A stretch of DNA of 13,594 bases from JANQPA01 sp964628385 (GTDB lineage: Bacteria > Bacteroidota > Bacteroidia > Chitinophagales > Saprospiraceae). Numbering within the stretch: the first letter of the stretch is position 1; the number at the start of each line of letters is the position of its first letter. The notes below the pieces were generated by a model. That model was not told where the DNA came from and did not search any database. It saw nothing but the letters and a program-made list of their open reading frames with translations. Shown one piece after another: positions 9,401 through 13,594 of the stretch. Position numbers and translations under genes: made by a program. The stretch is from contig CAZVOD010000100.1 in the NCBI GenBank assembly GCA_964628385.1, positions 1 through 13,594 of the forward strand, in the 5' to 3' direction.

Positions 9401-12347
9401 GGTCAACCTTTCCCAAAATTCACAAACTTATAATTGGGATTTTGGAGACGGCACAACCAGTACAGAAGAAAGTCCTTCGCATACTTTTGACAGGAGAAGT
9501 ACCTTTACAGTGACCCTGGAAGCTGTATCTGCTGAAGGTTGTACCGATACTTACTCCGAAGAACTTTTCATAACAACACCGCCCAGAGCTGACTTTGACC
9601 TTCTAGAGAGAGAAGGTTGTGCTCCTTTTGAGTTGCAGGTAGCTAATAATAGTTCTGGTGATGATATTTCCCACAGTTGGCTGATAGATGGTATGACTAT
9701 CGATACACTGGAACCTGAAAATCTGCTTCTCGACGGGATAACCAAAGATTCGACCTTCCTGATTCAGCTGGAGGTGAGTAATCTGTGCGGAACGGTTAGT
9801 CAGCTGGATAGTGTACGGGTACGGCCATATCCAATTGTAAGTTTTGGCGTTGACGAAGATGAGGGGTGTTCTCCTTTGGAAGTTACATTTTCTAATACTA
9901 CTCTGGGTGATCCTGATCAATTTCTGTGGAATGACGGAAGAGGAAATACTTCTACAGATACGCTTTTGGAGCCGCAGTCTTATTTCATTCAGGATTCTAC
10001 CGTTACCAATTATATTGTTTCTTTGATTGCTTTCAACGAATGTGGTGTGGATACCTTCCAAAAAGAGTTGACAGTATTCCCACCGGATGTGGAAGCGTTT
10101 ATTCAATTGGATACTATCAAAGGCTGTGAGCCGCTGACGGTCACATTGAGAAGTTTTTCAACTCCAGGGGCTGTGGATGGTTGGCGTTTCATTGATCCAC
10201 AGGGTAATTTAAGTGGAAGTAATTTAAAAAACCCTACGGTTACTTTTGATACGCCCGGCAGGCATACCATTGTGTTGTTTGCTACTAATTGTGGGACAGA
10301 TACAGATACGGCATTTATTGAAGTGCTGCCGGCTCCGGAAGTAGCATTTGATCACAGCTCTTTTGTCTGTGCCGGAGACACCATATTGTTTTTGAATGAA
10401 TCTGTTGATATTGGGGCTACGCTTTGGAATTTTGGTGATTCTACCTCATCTGTCGCCTATTCTCCAAAACATATTTATTCAGCCCCCGGAACTTATACAG
10501 TATCGCTGACGGGGAATTCACTGCTCAATAATTGTCCGGCTACTTTTGAAAGTGAAGTAGAGGTGATTGAAAATCCAGTTGCCAGTTTTACGCCTTCCGC
10601 TCTGAATGGATGCAGCCCACTGACGATCAACTTCGAAAACAACAGTACTGGTAATGGTCCATTACAATACATTTGGAATTATAATGATGGTAATAGTAAT
10701 GATTTTGTAGCAACGCCTACCCACACTTTTACAGAGCCTGGCGTTTATGAGGTAGAGTTGGTGATTTTTGATGATTTTAATTGTTTTTCAGACACCAGTA
10801 TAGTCAATATTACGGTTTATGATGATCCTGTGAGTCGTTTTACTTTTGAGAAAGATGAATTTTGTTTGGGAAATGAAAACCTTGAACCTATTAATGAATC
10901 GACAAATGCAGTGGCTTTTGAGTGGTTCTTTGATGGACAAACTTTAGAGCAGCAAAGTCCGGTTTTTGAGCTTATGCGCCCCGGTGTCTTTGAAGTGCAA
11001 CTTATTTCCCAAAACCAATTTCAATGCCGGGATACTTTTACCAGAAATGTGACCATCCTTGAATCGCCGGTAGCTTCTTTTGAAGCTGACCGCAGGGAGG
11101 GCTGCGAGGATTTATTGGTAAGCTTCAACAACTTGGCGAATTCTGCAACTGGATATACCTGGAACTTTGGAAACGGTAATACTTCCACGGATCAGAATCC
11201 GGCACACTGGTTTAGGCGTTCGGGTAGCTTCGAGGTGGAAATGATTGCGAGGAATTCTAATGGATGTCCCAATGATACGGCACGTTCGTTGATAGAGGTA
11301 TTTCCCAAACCTCTGGCGGACTTTTCATTTGATAAGCCCAATATTTGTGGAACACCTATTGACGTTGCCTTTACGAACAATTCTGTTGGCAATATAGACA
11401 ATACCTGGACTTTTGGTGATGGCAGGTCAAGTGAAGAGACAAATCCTATTCATGAGTATATGGACATTGGTCCTAAGGATATTCAGCTTATCGTAGCGAC
11501 TGAGTTTGGTTGTAGGGATACTATTACGCGTTCTTTAGATATTTTTGGTAAACCGCTGGCCAGTTTTACCCCGTCGCAAGATAGGACCTGTGAGCGTTTG
11601 CAAGTATTATTCAGTAATAATTCTATGGAGGCTAACAGCTACATTTGGAATATTGAGGGGCAGGAGCAATTATTTGCTGAGCAACCCACAGTAGTTTTCG
11701 AGAAAGTAGGTAGTTATGATGTGGAATTAATAGCTATTTACAATGAATTTTGCCAGGATACGGTCTTTTTGCGCAATGCAATTAATGTTTTCGGATCACC
11801 AATCGCTGATTTTTCCTACGTGCCGGATATTCTCCCTAATATTATTGGTGATGTTCGCTTTTTCAATAACTCTTTCAATGCGGACCGATATCGGTGGGAT
11901 TTGGGAGATGGAAATACTTCTACGCAGACGGCCTTGAGCCATGAATATGATATTAATGGTCCTTTGGAAGTCCAGTTAGTTGCTTACAATGACAATGGGG
12001 GGCTTTTCACTTGCACCGATACGGCTACCCGGGAGGTTACTTTAGAGACATTGGCGGCTTTCTATGCTCCTAATGCTTTTTCACCTGATTATGGGCCGGA
12101 AGGCGTACGAATCTTCAAACCTGTAGGCATCGGGATTGCGGAGTATGAGATCAGTATATTTTCTAGGTTTGGTAAGCTAGTCTGGTATTCGGAAGCCCTA
12201 ACTGAGACTGCCAACCCAAAAGAATACTGGGATGGCATGCTTAATGGTCAGCCCATGCCGCAGGGCACTTACGTTTGGCTGGCCAGGATTACCTTTGAAG
12301 ATGGCAATGAAGTGGTGCGTAAGGGTAAAGTGACGTTATTGCGCTAG
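6474..12347 (+). CDS. Giant PKD-repeat surface protein with type B T9SS (gliding-motility-associated) C-terminal domain
   Basis: A 1957-residue secreted, multidomain surface protein, probably an adhesin or matrix protein like SprB. A signal peptide at 1-23 ends L-D-A before Q-D. Residues 24-140 are a cysteine-rich N-terminal region. A clear PKD domain (about 142-218, W-D-F-G-D-G at 172-177) and a degenerate one (about 223-313) follow. The central block (about 317-955) alternates W-T-F-E-N-A-S modules (317-395, 480-562) with six W-S-G-x-G modules. Then come about eleven PKD-type domains (956-1857) with signature tryptophan motifs at 988 (W-D-F-G-D-G), 1318, 1402, 1563, 1645 and 1808, plus more diverged copies. 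The C-terminal 96 residues (Y-A-P-N-A-F-S-P ... R-F-G-K-L-V-W ... W-D-G ... P-Q-G-T-Y-V-W ... G-K-V-T-L-L-R) match the type B T9SS sorting domain (CHU_C / TIGR04131 family). No enzymatic domain is seen. The upstream PorP/SprF-like gene is the likely export partner. The ligand is unknown, and no sequence evidence decides between gliding, adhesion and biofilm roles. Confidence 0.92.
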   Translation: MKKLIFYIIIISSLVLFKENLDAQDCFPTPVTCNTDDCGFGDVSIAINASGQNTFCEGEEAFIEIDQANSSSFDFYIYYWCDGVVDTLLPSQRPRHVYNIADEDRCNASRNDYFVRVIGVKECAEGVTCRTTGASVSIKYKPVANFTIPNEICVGEELSVSDASCNVIDYEWDFGDGTVSTEENPLHQYSTPGTYTVTLRVLNDCGNVGDTQTRQIRVVGLPDAEFGFTSDPANNCRPVNIDFDNQSNQFSNTIWEISPEEGEGWQLRDTSMRLSSRDIGLRFTTPGEYTVRLTASNVCNEPDVKEETLTIFQPGRVSVDTPGIFCDEVTLSSADLNVRYSGDITDITWTFENASTNSVSGEDFSGVTFRQSGTATIQIDGPCGQIQKTVPITVASTDAIVIDGNTPDRLCQSNDPIMLSATPAEGIWSGSGSANSAISRNGRLDPSGLSAGTYTFTYATGGTACPNDNSVDIEVLDSIAVGLGAIDPQCESLTLNTADISSFSGNIDTYNWTFENASLSSSGEANPSGIIFSTPGTSDVIVEVSGFCGTKGDTTQVIINAPTDVIIEPITAPLCSGSSADTLQVNVDGGEWLGEGITNSTLGIFDPGKVTADRTYTIRYRLLDGACANEDAINIEVVSSEAVNVQDEIVCIDSEPTQLTASPLGGSWSGEGVDEAGLFTTNGLQAREYTVNYFYIDNNNCEVNASAQITVEALPVIDIQDTVEVCLSDFANDLNEALSLQITPQGGTTSWSGPGITSNNGTFNPGSQNLTEGIYTVYISYNRNDCMVMDSAVVRVVEAQALRLSPDTSICISDNTLQLGTNLQGGTWSGPGIDAASGLIDLADAGGGDFSYSYVFGSGTSCEQEGTVQVEIIDLSSVVNAGDDVAICDGLSTFTLSGQSPAGGTWSGPGIVDATTGEIDLTLLRLDEAFTYSYRIESEEVSACSAIDERSFIINSNPEANFRLEGLACVEEEFSMVNLSQNSQTYNWDFGDGTTSTEESPSHTFDRRSTFTVTLEAVSAEGCTDTYSEELFITTPPRADFDLLEREGCAPFELQVANNSSGDDISHSWLIDGMTIDTLEPENLLLDGITKDSTFLIQLEVSNLCGTVSQLDSVRVRPYPIVSFGVDEDEGCSPLEVTFSNTTLGDPDQFLWNDGRGNTSTDTLLEPQSYFIQDSTVTNYIVSLIAFNECGVDTFQKELTVFPPDVEAFIQLDTIKGCEPLTVTLRSFSTPGAVDGWRFIDPQGNLSGSNLKNPTVTFDTPGRHTIVLFATNCGTDTDTAFIEVLPAPEVAFDHSSFVCAGDTILFLNESVDIGATLWNFGDSTSSVAYSPKHIYSAPGTYTVSLTGNSLLNNCPATFESEVEVIENPVASFTPSALNGCSPLTINFENNSTGNGPLQYIWNYNDGNSNDFVATPTHTFTEPGVYEVELVIFDDFNCFSDTSIVNITVYDDPVSRFTFEKDEFCLGNENLEPINESTNAVAFEWFFDGQTLEQQSPVFELMRPGVFEVQLISQNQFQCRDTFTRNVTILESPVASFEADRREGCEDLLVSFNNLANSATGYTWNFGNGNTSTDQNPAHWFRRSGSFEVEMIARNSNGCPNDTARSLIEVFPKPLADFSFDKPNICGTPIDVAFTNNSVGNIDNTWTFGDGRSSEETNPIHEYMDIGPKDIQLIVATEFGCRDTITRSLDIFGKPLASFTPSQDRTCERLQVLFSNNSMEANSYIWNIEGQEQLFAEQPTVVFEKVGSYDVELIAIYNEFCQDTVFLRNAINVFGSPIADFSYVPDILPNIIGDVRFFNNSFNADRYRWDLGDGNTSTQTALSHEYDINGPLEVQLVAYNDNGGLFTCTDTATREVTLETLAAFYAPNAFSPDYGPEGVRIFKPVGIGIAEYEISIFSRFGKLVWYSEALTETANPKEYWDGMLNGQPMPQGTYVWLARITFEDGNEVVRKGKVTLLR
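7422..8159 (+). repeat. Duplicated W-T-F-E-N-A-S module pair inside the giant protein gene
   Basis: Residues 317-395 and 480-562 align as two copies of one module of about 80 residues. Each has an opening cysteine (F-C-D-E-V-T-L and Q-C-E-S-L-T-L), the core W-T-F-E-N-A-S, a serine/glycine patch with S-G-V/I, and a closing C-G before the last strand. The DNA shares the 17-base run TGGACATTTGAAAATGC at both cores. A W-S-G module (about 400-476) lies between them, so the duplicated unit may be the pair. The module looks like a diverged PKD/Ig-type beta sandwich without the usual G-D-G. Confidence 0.75.
7671..9338 (+). repeat. W-S-G-x-G Ig-like module block in the giant protein
   Basis: Six modules of about 70-80 residues carry the motif G-x-W-S-G-x-G-(I/V) or a close variant. 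The tryptophans lie at about residues 428 (I-W-S-G-S-G), 592 (E-W-L-G-E-G), 668 (S-W-S-G-E-G), 751 (S-W-S-G-P-G), 828 (T-W-S-G-P-G) and 906 (T-W-S-G-P-G). In each, a conserved cysteine precedes the motif by about 15-25 residues, a G-x-(I/F/L)-(D/N)-(P/L) turn follows it, and a Y-x-(Y/V)-x-(Y/F) strand and a second cysteine close the module. The pattern resembles Ig-like repeats common in large Bacteroidota surface proteins. The paired cysteines could form a disulphide in each module. Confidence 0.8.
9339..12044 (+). repeat. Array of about eleven PKD-type domains in the giant protein
   Basis: Residues 956-1857 divide into units of about 75-90 residues with the PKD scaffold. Each has an (A/S)-(D/N/S)-F opening strand, an (E/D/N)-G-C-x-P-(L/F) turn in several copies, an F-x-N-x-(S/T) strand, a W-x-(F/Y/L)-G-(D/N)-G core, a P-x-H-x-(Y/F) turn and a G-x-(Y/F)-x-V-x-L strand. 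The core is complete at 988, 1645 and 1808. It is slightly changed at 1318 (G-D-S), 1402 (Y-N-D-G) and 1563 (G-N-G), and absent in some units such as 1037-1118 and 1204-1286. PKD arrays usually form extended rods that hold a surface protein away from the cell. Confidence 0.85.
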
Positions 12348-12382
12348 TGCAAAGCTGGAGAAAGGCAGCACATCTCTTCCAT

Positions 12383-12420
12383 AAGCAGACATGTCATTTT
12401 TAAAAATGACATGTCTGCTT
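12383..12420. repeat. 38-base perfect palindrome, element 1 of 3
   Basis: A perfect inverted repeat of 38 bases, centred between 12401 and 12402 on TTTTTAAAAA, starting 36 bases after the stop of the giant gene. It holds ATGTCAT at 12391-12397 and its mirror ATGACAT at 12406-12412, with centres 15 bases apart. As RNA it would form a long stem and may stabilise or end the transcript of the upstream operon. The bases after it (CAATTTTATC) are only mildly T-rich, so terminator function is possible but not clear. Confidence 0.8.
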
Positions 12421-12493
12421 CAATTTTATCTCCTGCCTTAAAGTGTTTTTGTAAGCAATTGATTACCAACAGGTTTTAATGCTTTGTGAAAAC

Positions 12494-12535
12494 TTTTTGA
12501 GAGATGTCATATCTAGATATGACATCTCTCAAAAA
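12494..12535. repeat. 42-base perfect palindrome, element 2 of 3
   Basis: A perfect inverted repeat of 42 bases centred on ATCTAGAT. It holds ATGTCAT (12504-12510) and ATGACAT (12519-12525), again with centres 15 bases apart. It is flanked by T on the left and A on the right, the reverse of an intrinsic terminator on both strands. A DNA-level role (protein binding, replication or mobile repeat) is therefore more likely than termination. Confidence 0.8.
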
Positions 12536-12537
12536 AA

Positions 12538-12567
12538 GGACATGACATATCTAGACATGACATGTCT
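12538..12567. repeat. 30-base imperfect palindrome, element 3 of 3
   Basis: An inverted repeat centred on CTAG (12551-12554), with 10 of 13 arm positions matching. It carries ATGACAT at 12542-12548 and 12557-12563, with the same 15-base centre spacing as elements 1 and 2. Relative to a perfect mirror, one heptamer differs only at its central base. It shares CATATCTAGA with element 2, so the two are clearly related copies. Confidence 0.7.
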
Positions 12568-12847
12568 TGAGGCAATAAGACAAGACTACACAGCAGCCTA
12601 ATCAAAGTATAACTCAATAGGATCAGACACAGAGCCCCCACAAACACAAAGACCAATTGTGAAAAAAAAAATTATATCCCGAAATCATAGTGTACGACTG
12701 GCAAGGCGTTTAACCTAACTAAGAGATTATAGCGTCAAAAAAGGAAAGTGCTGGCCTGGTGGTTCCTTATTTGTTCACAATGTGTTTTTGAAGGAAGTTT
12801 TAAGAGCGTAAGTCGCTGACAACCAAATGGGGGAAACTGATTAAAAG

Positions 12848-12919
12848 TAGCCCCGTTAGGAATCGAACCTAAATCTCAGGCTCCGGAAACCTGCATTCTA
12901 TCCGTTGAACTACGGGGCC
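12848..12919 (-). tRNA. tRNA-Arg (anticodon CCG)
   Basis: The minus strand folds into a complete 72-base cloverleaf. The acceptor is GGCCCCG paired with CGGGGCT, with a G-U first pair and discriminator A. The D arm is GTTC/GAAT, the anticodon stem CAGGT/GCCTG, the anticodon loop TTCCGGA, the variable loop 4 bases, and the T arm TTAGG/CCTAA with loop TTCGATT. The anticodon CCG reads the arginine codon CGG. The 3' CCA is not encoded (CTT follows the discriminator). It stands alone, with its 3' end facing the palindrome cluster. Confidence 0.95.
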
Positions 12920-12940
12920 AATCATAAAATTATGAAAAGC

Positions 12941-12972
12941 CAAATTTAATAAAGTTCCCAACTGTATGCAAG
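12941..12972 (-). promoter_or_regulatory. Bacteroidota-type promoter for tRNA-Arg
   Basis: On the minus strand, TAAATTTG (plus coordinates 12941-12948) is a perfect TAnnTTTG -7 element, 21 bases upstream of the tRNA 5' end. CTTG (12969-12972) sits 20 bases upstream of it, near the -33 TTTG position with one mismatch. Placement suits a short-leader tRNA transcript. Confidence 0.6.
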
Positions 12973-13088
12973 CTCCTACCGCTTTTAGTGACCAGATAAT
13001 CCTATAATTTTCTTGCAATTTGAAAAAGAAAATTGAATTTAATATCGCAACTCTTAACTTTATTTAACCTTATATTCAGTTTCATTAA

Positions 13089-13119
13089 TCTGGTTTCGGC
13101 CTCATTGCCCCTATCTTTA
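13089..13119 (+). promoter_or_regulatory. Bacteroidota-type promoter upstream of the barrel-protein remnant
   Basis: TATCTTTA (13112-13119) matches TAnnTTTG in all but the last base. TCTG (13089-13092) is exactly 19 bases upstream, with one mismatch to the TTTG -33 element. The ATG follows 14 bases after the -7 element, giving a very short leader. The promoter appears intact although its gene is broken. Confidence 0.5.
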
Positions 13120-13133
13120 CAAAAAAATCAACA

Positions 13134-13542
13134 ATGAGATACTTTTACTTTTTTCTTGTGGTATCCTTCCTGGTTGGTGCAGCAAAGCTTAAGGGACAAA
13201 ATGATAAGATAGATATCAAGGAAACAGTAGTGGATAGCGCCCAAGTACCACTGGTAGGAGCTACCGTTTTACTGACCAACTCTAACGATTCTACACTTGC
13301 CTCTTACAGCGTAACAGATGCAAACGGAAGTTTTGAGCTGCCAAATATCAAGAAAAACAAATATTTCATTCAAATCACCTACATGGGGTATTGCCTCTTT
13401 AGGTAAAATATTGATTGGCCAGATGCCGCACTCCTGGAATTTGGAAATATACAACTGATACCCGGCAGCCAAAACCTACAAACGGTAGAAGCAGCCGCCG
13501 ATCGCGTCCACTTTGCGGTTTAAAAAGGATACTGTAAAATAA
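13134..13542 (+). pseudogene. 5' remnant of an outer-membrane beta-barrel protein with carboxypeptidase-regulatory-like N-terminus
   Basis: The first 90 codons give a signal peptide (about 1-21, ending before Q-N-D) and a carboxypeptidase-regulatory-like domain (V-D-S-A-Q-V-P-L-V-G-A-T-V, then D-A-N-G-S-F-E-L-P-N-I and I-T-Y-M-G-Y). A TAA at 13404-13406 stops translation. Reading on in the same frame, 13407-13520 still encodes family-like sequence (N-I-D-W-P-D-A-A-L-L-E-F-G, T-V-E-A-A-A-D-R-V) up to a second TAA at 13521. Shifting by one base restores K-K-D-T-V, the usual continuation in such proteins, before a stop at 13540-13542. Intact relatives run to several hundred residues with a TonB-receptor-like plug and barrel; all of that is missing. 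I infer a dead gene with at least one frameshift and a 3' truncation. A 90-residue secreted protein could still be made from the first segment. The remaining bases to 13594 are AT-rich and hold nothing I recognise. Confidence 0.75.
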
Positions 13543-13594
13543 GTAGTTTTACTAAATAAATTGGATAATAAATTTTAAAATATTAACTTCGGCA

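Larger units (their letters stand above)
12348..12847. other. Non-coding region carrying the palindrome cluster
   Basis: About 500 bases between the giant gene and the tRNA with no supported coding region. The left part (12383-12567) is the three-palindrome cluster. A weak 6-bp stem (GTCTTG at 12564-12569 and CAAGAC at 12581-12586) follows. Bases 12590-12847 show nothing recognisable apart from a run of A at 12662-12671. Confidence 0.6.

Noticed and set aside
8940..10106. Long antisense open frames (up to 167 codons) inside the giant gene
   Set aside because: They lie opposite a clearly coding frame with strong domain conservation, show no recognisable domain, and overlap one another.
12383..12567. 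CRISPR array
   Set aside because: The three elements differ in length and centre, intervals are irregular (about 110 and 40 bases between centres), and no spacers or cas genes are present.
12662..12671. Run of A as a minus-strand terminator for the tRNA
   Set aside because: It would give a T run on the minus strand, but it lies about 180 bases beyond the tRNA and I see no GC-rich stem immediately before it.
12656..12781. Inverted 8-mers ATTGTGAA (12656-12663) and TTCACAAT (12774-12781) as element ends
   Set aside because: Several 8-base inverted matches are expected by chance in a region of this size, and nothing between them is gene-like.

Overview
The window looks like a chromosomal segment of a Bacteroidota bacterium, probably in or near the Saprospiria (Lewinella-like); the class-level placement is inference. 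The signs are a PorP/SprF-family type IX secretion protein next to a giant PKD-repeat protein with a gliding-motility-type (type B) C-terminal sorting domain, the start of a carboxypeptidase-regulatory-like outer-membrane barrel protein, promoter-like sequences of the Bacteroidota TTTG / TAnnTTTG type, and start codons without Shine-Dalgarno sequences.

Left part (121-4915, all minus strand): a likely four-gene operon read right to left. It holds an OmpR/PhoB-type response regulator, a PhoR-type membrane histidine kinase that overlaps it by one base (TAATG), a two-cassette ABC-F ATPase and an AI-2E/PerM-family membrane protein. The regulator and kinase form a complete two-component pair with all key residues. 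The other two genes follow at gaps of 47 and 18 bases.

Middle (5274-12347, plus strand): after a 358-base divergent intergenic region comes a two-gene unit. The PorP/SprF-like outer-membrane protein is followed 27 bases later by a 1957-residue secreted protein. The large protein has a signal peptide, two N-terminal PKD-type domains, a central block of W-S-G-x-G modules interleaved with two copies of a W-T-F-E-N-A-S module, an array of about eleven PKD-type domains and a type B T9SS sorting domain. This matches the sprF/sprB logic of Flavobacterium: a PorP-like partner helps to export and anchor a giant surface adhesin.

Right part (12348-13594): mostly non-coding. It contains three related palindromic elements within 186 bases, each carrying two ATGACAT/ATGTCAT heptamers exactly 15 bases apart, then a minus-strand tRNA-Arg(CCG) with its own promoter. 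Last is a decayed 5' fragment of an outer-membrane barrel protein gene, with an in-frame stop, a frameshift and loss of the rest of the gene.

No complete new defence or mobile system is visible. The most unusual signals are the palindrome cluster and the modular architecture of the giant surface protein.
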